DNA of 64,000 nucleotides from Embleya scabrispora (GCF_002024165.1 NZ_MWQN01000004.1:496001-560000); one strand, 5' to 3'; numbered from the stretch's first letter, positions 18,270-27,702 are shown. The notes: generated from the sequence alone by a model not told the origin. A program made the numbers and translations.

Positions 18270-18290
18270 TGTCTCCGCGTGTGTCGGTCG

Positions 18291-19661
18291 TCAGCCGGCG
18301 ATCTCGGCCACCTTGGACAGCTGGCCGGTGATCATCGCGGACGGCACCTCGGCCGGGCCGGCCTGTGCGAACGAGGCCATCTGCATGGCGACGTCGCCCT
18401 TCACGGCGACCACGAGGTAGGCGTACAAGCGTCCGTCCGTGGGGTGGTCGTCGCGCATTCGGAACGCCACCGTGTCCGCACCGTGGCGCCCGACGGCGAC
18501 GTCGGTGATCGTGTACCGGTCGACGGTGCCGTCCTCGTTCGTCTCGGAGAACGACGAGCAGACCTTGAGCGCCGCCACGTATGCGTCGAACTCCCGCTTC
18601 AGCACCGCGTGTTGGCTGCTCGACAGTTCGGTGATCACACCCTCGGTGGGTTGCACGGTCGCGTCGAGCGTCGTCTTGCGATACTTCTGCTGGATCGCGG
18701 CGGTGCGCTGGTCGAGCGAGGTGTCCAGCAACGGTGCACAGCGCGGGTCGGACAGTCGCGGCGCGTCCTCCGGCGTCGCGGGTTCCGGGCCGTCGGCCGA
18801 GTACTCGGCCGGAATCTCCTGCGCGTTGAGCAGTGCCGCCGTCAGCGTGTCGGCGGCCGGGATCGTCCTGCTGTCGGCGGTGGGCCGCGCCGGCTTGGAC
18901 GGGGAACTCCCCGTGTCGGGAGGCATCTTGTCGAGCCTGGCGAGCTGGGCGCTCACGAACGGGCCGGTGTCGGCGGGGTCGCCCTTGCCCGGCGTCGCGA
19001 ACGAGGTGACGGCGAGACCGGTGGTGCCCTGGAGAACCAGCGTGTTGACGGCGGTGCCGAGCAGTCGGCCCTTGCCGGAGACGGCGACCTTGTACGAGAC
19101 GCTGTCCTTGCCCCGCACACCGACCTTGACGTCGGTCACGGCGAAGGTCGTGACGTCGCCATTCTCGGTGTAGGTGTAGTGCGCGCAGGAACTCAGCGCC
19201 TTGATGCCGTCGTCGAGTTGCTTCTGCAGCACCTCGCGCGGCGCGCTGGACAGGCTTACGCGCACCGAGTCGTCCGACTCCGGGTCTGCGGGAGCGATGG
19301 CGTACGAACGCTCGGCGTGGCCGACCGGGTGCGACGTGCCGCCACTGCCGAGCGCCACGCACTCGGCGGGGCTGACCACCCGGCCGGGCTTGTCGGGTGA
19401 CCGCTCGTTCGACACCTTGCCGCCGCCGTATCCGGCGGGGATGTCCTTGCCGTCGATGAGTACTGCGGACAGCTGCCGGTCCGTCGCCGGCGTCGCGTTC
19501 TTGTCCCCCTTCCCGCTGTCGGCGGAGGTCGACGCGGACGCGGGCGACTTGTCCTTGGCGTCGCCGCCCGACTTCTCACAGGCCGTGAGGCCGAAGAGCG
19601 CGAGCGCGGTCAGCGGTACAACAACTGTGGTCGCCGCGCGACGCGGCATGGTGGTACTCAC
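18291..19661 (-). CDS. Lipoprotein with two tandem copies of a sensor-like domain
   Basis: The protein has about 456 residues. I start it at the GTG at 19661 (VSTTMPRR), which has GGGGGG just upstream; the ATG at 19649 is the alternative. The signal ends FGLTAC, a lipobox. Two related halves follow a charged Ser/Lys linker. Each has LxAxLxxxxxIPAxY, then a conserved Cys region, a helix with a second Cys (KALSSCAHY in the first, ALKVCSSF in the second), a strand TxFAVTDVKVG or YTITDVAVG, and a final strand with an AxxMASFA-like ending. The pattern resembles extracellular PknH-type sensor domains of actinobacteria, but I could not compare structures. Function unknown. Confidence 0.75.
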   Translation of the reverse strand: MSTTMPRRAATTVVVPLTALALFGLTACEKSGGDAKDKSPASASTSADSGKGDKNATPATDRQLSAVLIDGKDIPAGYGGGKVSNERSPDKPGRVVSPAECVALGSGGTSHPVGHAERSYAIAPADPESDDSVRVSLSSAPREVLQKQLDDGIKALSSCAHYTYTENGDVTTFAVTDVKVGVRGKDSVSYKVAVSGKGRLLGTAVNTLVLQGTTGLAVTSFATPGKGDPADTGPFVSAQLARLDKMPPDTGSSPSKPARPTADSRTIPAADTLTAALLNAQEIPAEYSADGPEPATPEDAPRLSDPRCAPLLDTSLDQRTAAIQQKYRKTTLDATVQPTEGVITELSSSQHAVLKREFDAYVAALKVCSSFSETNEDGTVDRYTITDVAVGRHGADTVAFRMRDDHPTDGRLYAYLVVAVKGDVAMQMASFAQAGPAEVPSAMITGQLSKVAEIAG

Positions 19662-19865
19662 CGTGGACCCCCCGGTTCGGTGTCTGTCGCGGACCACGAC
19701 GCCGCCGTGTATGAACCGCGGGTACCCGTAACCCCCCTGGTGCCGGGTATCCGACGGCGGCGCCGTGCTTGTGATCACGACCCTAAAGCCACGAACCACG
19801 CCCGCCGCCCGCTGTTACCGGAACGGCACAATCCGGGGACACAGGTGAAATCCGGTCCTCCGGCG

Positions 19866-20927
19866 TTACCCGGTCGGGGTTCGGGGGTCGGCCTCGTGGA
19901 GTACTCGGAGCAGTTCCGTCAGGAACTCCTTCGGGCGCTCGATGTGCACGCTGTGTCCCGCGTCCTCGACCACCGCCTCCCGGACCGGGCCGCCGGCCGC
20001 CGCGTAACGGGCCAGGACGGCGCGGGTCTGGGCGATCATCGGCTGGGCCGGGCAGAGGTCCGCGCCGGGCCAGTCGGGGACGGCACCCAGCGCACCCAGG
20101 TGGGCCAGGTCGAAGAGCGAGGTGTCGGAGACGATCACGTCGGCCGCGCCGCGCACCCACAGCACCGGGGGCCTGGCCGCGGCGAGTTCCAGGTCGTCGA
20201 TTCGAAAGTGCGTCGGCGCCAGGCAGTTGAGCACGCCGCGGTCGCCCGGAGCCAGGCCCGGCCACGCCTCGCTGGTGCGGGAGTCGCCCGGGTAGTGGTC
20301 GTCGCCGACCCGCGTGGTGAGCATCGAGGCGACATAGGCGTCGGCCTGCTCCACGGGCGCGTTGACGTAGCAGGCGCCGAACACCGCGCGGGGCGACAGC
20401 GCAGACTCCCCGCCGGTCTCGCCGGCCGCCAGCAGTCGCACGAACTCCGGGTTCGCGGAGCCGCCGCCGGAGCCCGCGCCGTCCGCGCTGTTCAGCCGGC
20501 CGTCGATCCCGTGCGTGCCGCCGAAACCGTAGGGCGAGACCGGATTGACCAGGGTCACCGAACGCAACCGCTCGGCGTGGTCCCGCAGTTGGTGCAGGAC
20601 CACGCCTCCGCCCAGGCTCCAGCCGACCAGGTGTACCCGACCCAGGTCGAGCGCTTCGATCAGCGCGCTCAGATCGTCGCTGAAGTCGCGCAGGCCGCGG
20701 GTCGCGTCCACCGGCAGCGGGTCGGTGTCGCCGAAGCCGCGCAGGTCGAGCGCGATCGGCCGGTAGCGCTCGGGCAGATCGAGCATCGTCCGCCGCCAAA
20801 AGTGCGAGGACGACACGTTGCCGTGCACGAAGATCACCGGCTCACCGGAACGCCCCTCGATCTGCAGGCAGTTGACGGTGAGCCGAGAGGTCGCGATCCG
20901 ACCGGCGGCGATGGTGGGCAGCAGCAT
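19866..20927 (-). CDS. Alpha/beta hydrolase
   Basis: The 353-residue protein has no signal peptide and a standard alpha/beta hydrolase layout. The oxyanion strand is VIFVHGNVSSS, the nucleophile elbow is LVGWSLGGG (GxSxG, Ser near 125), and the catalytic His is in EDAGHSVHIERP near the C-terminus. An Asp for the triad is probably in the RGAADVIVSD region. A longer open frame upstream overlaps the neighbouring lipase and is not used. The ATG at 20927 has AAGGA upstream and lies 11 bp past the stop of the secreted lipase gene, so the two are co-transcribed. Substrate unknown. Confidence 0.85.
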   Translation of the reverse strand: MLLPTIAAGRIATSRLTVNCLQIEGRSGEPVIFVHGNVSSSHFWRRTMLDLPERYRPIALDLRGFGDTDPLPVDATRGLRDFSDDLSALIEALDLGRVHLVGWSLGGGVVLHQLRDHAERLRSVTLVNPVSPYGFGGTHGIDGRLNSADGAGSGGGSANPEFVRLLAAGETGGESALSPRAVFGACYVNAPVEQADAYVASMLTTRVGDDHYPGDSRTSEAWPGLAPGDRGVLNCLAPTHFRIDDLELAAARPPVLWVRGAADVIVSDTSLFDLAHLGALGAVPDWPGADLCPAQPMIAQTRAVLARYAAAGGPVREAVVEDAGHSVHIERPKEFLTELLRVLHEADPRTPTG

Positions 20928-20938
20928 CCTTGAATCCT

Positions 20939-22201
20939 TCAGTCGAGCCAGCCGGCGACCTTGGCCGCGACCGTGGTGTTCCAGCCGAGTTCGAGGTGGT
21001 TGGCGCCGGCGACCAGCGCGGTCCCGCCGACCGTACCGACTCCGGTGGTGTCCAGCGCGCTGGAGACGAAGACCACGCCGTCGCTGGGCCCACGATTCTC
21101 GTTGAAGATCCCGAGGATGCTCGGTGTACCGCCCGCCAGTAGGAAGGTGCGGACCTGGGCGGGGATGCCCGCCTGGTGCAGCGGTGTGATCAACGAGCCC
21201 GCGGCGATGGCGGGTTGGATGCCGGTGCCGTCGGTGTAGAACCCCTGGCCGCCGTAGTACGTGGTGTACCAGTCCTGTTGGCTCTGGTCGACCCCGTACG
21301 TACCGTCCCAGCGGGCCAGCATCTGCCGCTGCCCCGGGTAGTCGTCGTAGCCGCCGGTCGGGGTGAACGCGTACTCCGGGTGGGCCTGATAGGTCCCGTA
21401 GCACGTCATGCGCAGGTGGGGTGAGGGCGCGTTGACCTTGCCGCCGCACTCCGGCCAGATGCTGAAATCGTGCGCCCACCCGTGCGCGAAGGGATAGTCG
21501 TAGCCGCCGTTGGGACCGCCCAGGGTGACCAACCGCCGGACGTCGCCGGCGTACGGCCGCCCCCAGGAGGGCTTGACCGAGGAAACGTACGCCCGGGTGG
21601 ACATCTCTCCCTTGCTCCAGCCGACCAGGTCCACCTGGGAGACGCCCAGTCGGGCGCGGATCAACGCGACCGCGTCGCCCACCTCCTGAGCCTGCATCAG
21701 GTTGTCGCCCTGCTTGTGCGCGAAGCCGATGGCGAAGACCCGGTAGCCCCGCGTGGAGAGGTACTGCATCAGGCCGGTGTTCGGGCAGGACGCCGTCCCG
21801 CACCCGTAGCCGCCCGACTCGCCCGGGTTTGCCCACGCCCGGTCCGGGTTGTCGTTGGCACCGTGCACCAGCAGCACCGGCACCTGATGTGCGCCGCTGT
21901 TCCAGCCGGGCGCGGAGTAGAGCAGGAAGCGCCCGGAATACGGCTGCTTCACCCCGCCGAAGAAGGTCAGGCGTTGACCGTCCTGGTCGCCGCGACCGTC
22001 CGGCGGGTACTGCTCCTGGCGGAATCCGGCGGTGGTGTCGAGATAACGCTCGACGCGCTCCCAGCCGTTGGCCGGCGAACTGTAGCTCGCCTCCATCGTG
22101 AGGTACGCCGGCGCCGCGGCCGAGGCGGTCGGCGCGCCGACGAGCCCGGTCAGCAGCGCGAGCAATACCGCGAGGATCCAGCCGCCCGACTTCCGCGTCA
22201 T
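20939..22201 (-). CDS. Secreted lipase/esterase (alpha/beta hydrolase)
   Basis: The 420-residue preprotein begins MTRKSGGWILAVLLALLTG with a cleavable signal ending near ASAAAP. The core has VPVLLVHGANDNPDRAW (oxyanion region), DLVGWSKGEMSTRAYV (GxSxG elbow with Ser and the unusual SKGE), and a closing region ALVAGANHLELGW with the likely catalytic His. The start at 22201 follows GGAGGAG. Several paired Cys residues (GCGTASCP; PECGG and MTCYG) fit a secreted, disulfide-stabilised enzyme. It is the first gene of a two-gene unit with the intracellular hydrolase. A role in lipid or polyester breakdown is plausible. Confidence 0.82.
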   Translation of the reverse strand: MTRKSGGWILAVLLALLTGLVGAPTASAAAPAYLTMEASYSSPANGWERVERYLDTTAGFRQEQYPPDGRGDQDGQRLTFFGGVKQPYSGRFLLYSAPGWNSGAHQVPVLLVHGANDNPDRAWANPGESGGYGCGTASCPNTGLMQYLSTRGYRVFAIGFAHKQGDNLMQAQEVGDAVALIRARLGVSQVDLVGWSKGEMSTRAYVSSVKPSWGRPYAGDVRRLVTLGGPNGGYDYPFAHGWAHDFSIWPECGGKVNAPSPHLRMTCYGTYQAHPEYAFTPTGGYDDYPGQRQMLARWDGTYGVDQSQQDWYTTYYGGQGFYTDGTGIQPAIAAGSLITPLHQAGIPAQVRTFLLAGGTPSILGIFNENRGPSDGVVFVSSALDTTGVGTVGGTALVAGANHLELGWNTTVAAKVAGWLD

Positions 22202-22559
22202 CGTCAACTCCTCCGCCCGGCGGGCCCGGAGCGGCCCGCCCCGACACGGTAGGCGGGACGGGCGGGCCGGGCCCATGAGGACGACCCACACGACGAGCGG
22301 CCGGAGGTGTGGGTCACACCCCTGGTCCGGCATCGATCGAGCGACGACGTGTCGGCCGGTGCGCCGGAGGATCGCCGTGCTCCGGCGGTCGACGCGACGC
22401 CCGGTGTGGTCCGCGACCATGCCGAGGCCGCGACGAGTGGGGCTCGGCGCCATGGACGAGGCCCGGGTACGGCCATACCGTCGTGCGGATGCACGGCGCT
22501 CCGGCGCGGCGCTCCCGCGCGCTCCGGGCATTTCCCACCACTCTCCGAAGGAGCCGGCG
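22202..22559. other. Divergent intergenic region, nothing recognised
   Basis: This 358-bp gap separates the secreted lipase (minus) from the tannase-like hydrolase (plus) and should contain both promoters. It stays GC-rich. I see no small gene with a ribosome site, no hairpin of note and no clear operator. Confidence 0.4.
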
Positions 22560-23882
22560 ATGGCGGACACCACGGAAGGCGGCGTCGCGCGCGCCGTACG
22601 CCTCGACGCCGGCCGGGCGGTACGCGTGCCGGGCGCCGCACGCCAACAGGCCGTGCGACTCGGAGACTTGACCACCGTCGGCACGACCACCACAGGGCAC
22701 ACCGTCGTCGCGGACTGGGAGAACCTGCACGCGTCCGGAACCCCACGGCCCGAACGGCCGGTGCCGGGACTGCAGATCGACGGCTGCTTCCCCGCCGAGA
22801 CCCGGTTGAATCCGCATCACGGTTGGCACCACGACGCCCAGTTCGTGCTGCGCCTCCCCGACGACTGGAACGGCAAACTGGTCGTCACGGCCGCCCCGGG
22901 GGTCCGACGGCAGTACGCCACCGACCGTGTCATCGCCGACGGGGCGCTCGCCGCGGGCTACGCCTACGCGGCCACCGACAAGGGCAACTCCGGCGCCGAC
23001 TTCCACACCGCGGGACGCCGCCCCGGCGACGCGCTCGTCGACTGGTCCCGGCGCCTGTACGAACTCGCCGTCGCCGCCCGCCTGGTGGTGCGCCGCCACT
23101 ACGGCACGGAAGCGCACCGCACGTACGTCACGGGGATCTCCAACGGCGGCTACCTGACGCGCGCTCAGCTGGAGCGGCACCCGGATCTGTACGACGGCGG
23201 CGTGGACTGGGAGGGCCCGCTGTGGATGGCCGAAGGACCCAACCTGTTCACCTATCTGCCGACGGTCCTGGCCCACTATCCGCGCCACCGGGACGGCGGT
23301 GATCCGGACGCGGCGGCACGGCTGATCGACGCGGGGCTGCCGGCCGGCTCGGAGTTCCTGTGGGACATCCACCACCGGACCTACTGGGATGCCACGCAAC
23401 GCACCTATCGGGCCGTCTTCGACCCGCGCTACCCCGGCCCCGGACGGCCGCCCGCCGGCGTCCCCTTCGCCGGCCCCGGCGAGCCGGGCGCCGACGCCGA
23501 CTACGACTACCCGAACCGCCCCTCCGCGGTGCACGAGGCCGTCGCCCGGGTCGCGCTCACCGGGGCGATCGGCAAGCCGCTGCTCTCCCTGCACGGGACC
23601 CTCGACGCGTTCCTGCCCGTCACGCTGCACTCCGACCGCTACACCGAACTCGTCGCCGCCGCCGGTCGCGGCCGGCTGCACCGCCAGTACCGCATCGAGG
23701 GCGGCAACCACGTCGACGGATTCTGCGACCTCTTCCCTGCTCGGCTACGGCCTCTCCTGCCCGCGTACCGCACCGTGTTCAAGGCCCTCGAAGACTGGGT
23801 CGAGCGCGGCACGAACCCGCCGTCGAACCGTACGGTCGCCTGGAACGACGACGTCGACGACGGCGACATCGGCACGTGGTGA
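22560..23882 (+). CDS. Alpha/beta hydrolase, tannase/feruloyl-esterase or hydroxyalkanoate-oligomer hydrolase-like
   Basis: The protein has about 440 residues; I start it at the ATG at 22560, which has AAGGAG seven bases upstream. No signal peptide is seen. Key features are DDWNGKLVVTAAPG (oxyanion region), an AATDKGNSG loop near residue 142, the nucleophile elbow TYVTGISNGGYLTR (Ser near 195), LLSLHGTLDAFLP (likely Asp) and EGGNHVDGFCD (likely His). The GNWNGKL-like and ATDKG blocks recall tannase-family esterases. The following gene encodes a 3-hydroxybutyrate dehydrogenase, so hydrolysis of 3-hydroxybutyrate oligomers or esters is an attractive but unproved role. Confidence 0.75.
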   Translation: MADTTEGGVARAVRLDAGRAVRVPGAARQQAVRLGDLTTVGTTTTGHTVVADWENLHASGTPRPERPVPGLQIDGCFPAETRLNPHHGWHHDAQFVLRLPDDWNGKLVVTAAPGVRRQYATDRVIADGALAAGYAYAATDKGNSGADFHTAGRRPGDALVDWSRRLYELAVAARLVVRRHYGTEAHRTYVTGISNGGYLTRAQLERHPDLYDGGVDWEGPLWMAEGPNLFTYLPTVLAHYPRHRDGGDPDAAARLIDAGLPAGSEFLWDIHHRTYWDATQRTYRAVFDPRYPGPGRPPAGVPFAGPGEPGADADYDYPNRPSAVHEAVARVALTGAIGKPLLSLHGTLDAFLPVTLHSDRYTELVAAAGRGRLHRQYRIEGGNHVDGFCDLFPARLRPLLPAYRTVFKALEDWVERGTNPPSNRTVAWNDDVDDGDIGTW

Positions 23883-24072
23883 CCCGCGACCGGGGCTTCG
23901 GTGCGGCGCTCGGCGACTCGGCGTTCAGCGGCTCGGCGCTCGGCGCCCCGACGTTCGGGACGCCCGGCGCCACCGCCGCATCCGCAGGCCCGGCATGGTG
24001 CCACGACCCACGGCGCACCCCACAACCATGGCGACGGACTCCATATACCCACCGGCTCGCTTTTCCTACGAT

Positions 24073-24872
24073 ATGGCCATGGCAACCAGTGCGATCACCG
24101 GCGACCTCTCGCCCACTCCCCCGACGACCCCTTCCTCGCCGGACGCGTCGCGTTGGTGACCGGGGCGGCGAGCGGGATCGGACGCGCCTGCGCCCTCGCG
24201 CTCGCCGCCGCCGGCGCGCACGTGCACGTCGTGGACATCGCGGTCGACGCGGCCGAGGCCGTCGCCGAGGAGATCGGCGGCACCGCGCACGGGATCGACC
24301 TGGCCGATCCGGACGCCGTGGACGCCCTGCCGGCCCGGGTGGACATCGTGGTCAACAACGCCGGCCTGCAACACGTGGCGCCCATCCAGGAGTTCCCCCT
24401 CGAACGGTTCACCCTCATCCACAAGGTGATGGTGGAAGCGCCCTTTCGCCTCATGCGCCGCACCATGCCGCACATGTACGCGCGGAACTGGGGGCGCATC
24501 GTCAACATCTCCTCGGTGCACGGTCTGCGGGCGAGCGCGTTCAAGTCGGCGTATGTCAGCGCCAAGCACGCCCTGGAGGGGCTCAGCAAGGTCGCCGCCC
24601 TGGAAGGCGCCCCGCACGGGGTGACCAGCAACTGCGTCTGTCCCGGCTACGTCCGCACGCCGCTGATCGAGGGGCAGATCGCCGCCCAGGCCGCCGCGCA
24701 CGGGATTCCCGCCGACGACGTCGTCCACGACATCCTGCTGGAACGCACGGCGATCAAACGGCTGATCGAACCCGAGGAGGTCGCCGCGGCGGCCCTGTAC
24801 CTGTGCGGACCGCACGCCCGCCACGTCACCGGAACCTCGTTCGTCCTCGACGGCGGCTGGACCGCGCGCTGA
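24073..24872 (+). CDS. 3-hydroxybutyrate dehydrogenase (SDR) with apparent 5' frameshift
   Basis: The body is a classical SDR: VALVTGAASGIGRA cofactor motif, NNAGLQHVAPIQEF (typical of D-3-hydroxybutyrate dehydrogenase), Ser in NISSVHG, YVSAKHALEG with the catalytic Tyr and Lys, and HVTGTSFVLDGGWTAR at the end. It oxidises 3-hydroxybutyrate to acetoacetate with NAD. The natural start, ATG at 24073 or 24079 (MAMATSAITGDLSPTPP), is in a different frame from the body. One extra C in the run at 24118-24122 would join them as PTPPDDPFLAGRVALVTG. The only start in the body's own frame upstream is a GTG at 23901, within low-complexity sequence; an internal GTG at 24157 would cut off the first strand. 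Confidence 0.8.
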
Positions 24873-25043
24873 CGCACGCGTCGGGGTCGCGTCCCGCACG
24901 CCGCCGTGCTCGTCATGGCGTCAACCCATACCCATTGTCGTCCTTTTGTGTCCCATGACACCATGTGCCGTCTCGGCCGGGACGCCATACGGTGGCGCAC
25001 ACACCCCTTCCCTGCCGGCATCTCGGCGGATGGACGGACCACC

Positions 25044-27023
25044 ATGGCACAACAACACCCCGGGCGACCCGCGCGGTTCGCCCGGGACCTCCTCGACCTC
25101 CTCTCCGCGGACGCGCCCGCCGAGGACTTCCGGGCCCTGACCGCGCAGGCCCGCGCGGCCGGTGCCGCACCCGACGACCTCGCGGACCTCGACGACGCCG
25201 CGACGAAGGCCCTGCGCATCCGCGGCACACTGCGCGAACACCGGCGGCGGGAGCGGGAGTTGACCGCCCTGTTCGACACCGCGAGCGACCTGGCGGCGCT
25301 GCGGGACCTGGACTCGGTGCTGCGCTCCATCGTCCGGCGGGCGCGGATGTTGCTGGGCACCGACACCGCGTACCTCACCCTGCCCGACGAGGACGCCGGC
25401 GACACCTACATGCGGGTGACCGACGGATCGGTCTCCCCGATCTTCCAGGCCCTGCGTCTGGGGCTCGGGGACGGGCTCGGCGGCCTCGTCGCGCAGACCG
25501 CGCGGCCGTACGCGACCCCCGACTACCGCACGGACAGCCGTTTCCGGCACGTCGACCGGGTGGACGAGGGAGTGCTGGACGAGGGACTGGTCGCCATCCT
25601 CGGCGTGCCTCTCCTGCTGGGCTCCACGCGCGGGGACGGGGGCAAGGTCGTCGGTGTCCTGATGGCGGCCGATCGGGCGCCGCGCACGTTCGGCGGCGAC
25701 GAAGTGGCGCTGATGAGCTCGCTGGCCACCCACGCGGCGATCGCCATCGACACCGCGCGCGCCATGGCCGACACCCGTGCGGCGCTCGCGGAACTGGCCG
25801 AAGCGAACTCCGTGATCCGGGCCCACGCCAACGCGGTGCAGCGCGCCGAGGAGGCGCACGACAAACTGACCGACCTGGTGCTGCGCGGCGGCGACCTGCC
25901 GGACGTGGCCGCCGCGGTCGCCGAACTCCTCGGCGGGTCGGTCGCCATCCACGACACCGCCGGCCTGGACCTGACCGGCACCGCGACGGATGCCGACTCC
26001 ACCGCGCTCGGCGGCGCCGAACTGGTCCGGGCCGCCGAGGAGTCGCACGCGCTCGGACGCGCGGTGGCGTGGCACGGCGGGTGGGTCTGCGCCGTCCTGG
26101 CCGGGCCCGAGGCGCTCGGCAGCCTGGTGCTGCATCGTGCCGATCTCGACGACGCCGACCGGCACGTCTTCGAGCGGGCCGGTGTCGTGGCCGCGCTCCT
26201 GCTGCTGCTGCGCCGTTCGGTCGCGGAGACCGAGAACCGGGTCCGCGGCGAGTTGCTGGCCGACCTGCTGACCGATCCCGACCGCGATCCCGCGTCCCTG
26301 TCGGCCCGGGCGCGGCGTTCGGGAATCGACCTCGACCGTCCCCACCTGGTCCTCGTCGCCGACACCGCGACCTCGGGCCGGGAGCGGCTCGCGGCGCGTG
26401 CCCGGCAATACCTGTTCGCGGGCAGCGGCGTGACCGCGCAGCACGCCGGGTCCACGGTGTTGCTCCTGCCGGACGACGGCACGCCGCCCGGCGAGGCGGC
26501 CCGACGCGCCGCGAGCCGGCTGGGGGTACGTACCGGAGCGCCGGTCACCGTCGCCGCGGCGGGCCCCGCCGTCGGCGCGCGCGGCATCGCCGCGGCCCAC
26601 TCCGAGGCGGCCCGCTGCCTGCGCGCCCTGATCGTGCTGGGCCGCACCGGCGACGGCGCGTGCGCCGCGGAGCTGGGGTTCCTGGGCGTCGTACTCGGCG
26701 ACCGGCAGGACGTCGACACGTTCGTCGGTGACGCGTTGGGCCCGTTGTTGGCGTACGACGCGCGGCGCGGCACCGAGCTGGTGCGCACGCTCCGGGCCTA
26801 CTTCGCGTGCGGCGGCAGCCTGACCCGCGCCAAGGACGAGCTACACATCCACGTCAACACGGTCGTTCAACGCCTGGACCGCATCGAAGCCCTCCTCGGC
26901 CCGGACTGGAGCCGGCCGCAGCAGGCACTCGAACTGCAACTCGCCCTGCGCCTGCACCAGCTCACCGAACGCCCGCCGGCGGTCGACTCCGAAAGCTGCG
27001 CTCCCCCGCCCGCGGGTCGATGA
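25044..27023 (+). CDS. PucR-family transcriptional regulator with GAF domain
   Basis: The 659-residue protein has a helical N-terminus, a GAF sensor domain at about residues 85-235 (LTALFDTASDLAALRDLDSV to GVPLLLG), a middle GGDEF-like region common in PucR proteins, and a C-terminal helix-turn-helix near residue 600 (GSLTRAKDELHIHVNTVVQR, the PucR/CdaR signature). It binds DNA in response to a small metabolite sensed by the GAF domain. It follows the dehydrogenase in the same direction after 171 bp and most likely controls the hydrolase/dehydrogenase genes. The ATG at 25044 is chosen because conserved sequence begins there; its ribosome site is weak. Confidence 0.85.
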   Translation: MAQQHPGRPARFARDLLDLLSADAPAEDFRALTAQARAAGAAPDDLADLDDAATKALRIRGTLREHRRRERELTALFDTASDLAALRDLDSVLRSIVRRARMLLGTDTAYLTLPDEDAGDTYMRVTDGSVSPIFQALRLGLGDGLGGLVAQTARPYATPDYRTDSRFRHVDRVDEGVLDEGLVAILGVPLLLGSTRGDGGKVVGVLMAADRAPRTFGGDEVALMSSLATHAAIAIDTARAMADTRAALAELAEANSVIRAHANAVQRAEEAHDKLTDLVLRGGDLPDVAAAVAELLGGSVAIHDTAGLDLTGTATDADSTALGGAELVRAAEESHALGRAVAWHGGWVCAVLAGPEALGSLVLHRADLDDADRHVFERAGVVAALLLLLRRSVAETENRVRGELLADLLTDPDRDPASLSARARRSGIDLDRPHLVLVADTATSGRERLAARARQYLFAGSGVTAQHAGSTVLLLPDDGTPPGEAARRAASRLGVRTGAPVTVAAAGPAVGARGIAAAHSEAARCLRALIVLGRTGDGACAAELGFLGVVLGDRQDVDTFVGDALGPLLAYDARRGTELVRTLRAYFACGGSLTRAKDELHIHVNTVVQRLDRIEALLGPDWSRPQQALELQLALRLHQLTERPPAVDSESCAPPPAGR

Positions 27024-27093
27024 TGTGGGGTGGGCGCGCGACGCCCTTCCGAAACCGCTCGGGCACGGTATCCCGCATCGAGGAGGCGGCATC

Positions 27094-27702
27094 ATGACTG
27101 CCACGAACGACCCGCACCACGACGAGACGACGACCGAGGTCGCCGCCGGGACCGCCGCCGCGGCCGAACACCGCCGCGTCGCGGGCGTGTTCACCGAGCG
27201 GGTACGCGGCGTGCCGGCCGCGGCGTGGGACGACCCGGCGCCGTGCGAGGGGTGGACCGCCCGGGACGTGGTGCGCCATCTGGTCGAGTGGTTCCCGGCG
27301 TTCCTCCGATCCGGCGCCGGGATCGAACTGCCGAAGGGGCCGCCGGTGGACGACGATCCGGAGGCCGCCTGGACCGTGCACAACGAGGCGGTGCAAGCCC
27401 TCCTCGACGACCCCGCCGCCGGCGACAAGGTGTTCGCGAACCCGCACACCGGCGAACTCCCGCTGAGCGAGGCGATCGACCGGTTCTACACGGTCGACGT
27501 CTTCCTGCACACCTGGGACCTGGCCCGGGCGACCGGTCAGGACGAGCGACTGGACCCGGCCACGTGCGCCCGACTCCTGGAAGGGATGTTGCCGCTCGAC
27601 GAAGTCCTGCGCGGCAGCGGCCACTACGGTCCCCGGGTCGAGGTCCCCGAGGACGCCGACGCACAAACCCGCCTACTCGCCTTCATCGGCCGCACCCCCT
27701 GA
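27094..27702 (+). CDS. TIGR03086-type (mycothiol-dependent DinB-like) protein
   Basis: The 202-residue protein has the four-helix DinB/maleylpyruvate-isomerase-like fold: an N-terminal helix AAEHRRVAGVFTERV, the signature PAPCEGWTARDVVRHLVEW near residue 50, and a second metal-ligand segment FYTVDVFLHTWDLARATGQD near residue 130 (His-x3-Asp). Proteins of this group bind a divalent metal and in some cases use mycothiol, the actinobacterial thiol, to isomerise or detoxify small molecules. The ATG at 27094 has GAGGAGG upstream. The gene lies 70 bp after the PucR gene and may be co-transcribed. The reaction is unknown. Confidence 0.8.
   Translation: MTATNDPHHDETTTEVAAGTAAAAEHRRVAGVFTERVRGVPAAAWDDPAPCEGWTARDVVRHLVEWFPAFLRSGAGIELPKGPPVDDDPEAAWTVHNEAVQALLDDPAAGDKVFANPHTGELPLSEAIDRFYTVDVFLHTWDLARATGQDERLDPATCARLLEGMLPLDEVLRGSGHYGPRVEVPEDADAQTRLLAFIGRTP

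Noticed and set aside
23901-24072. GTG at 23901 as the true start of the 3-hydroxybutyrate dehydrogenase
   Set aside because: It would add about 80 residues of Arg/Pro-rich low-complexity sequence that no SDR of this type has.
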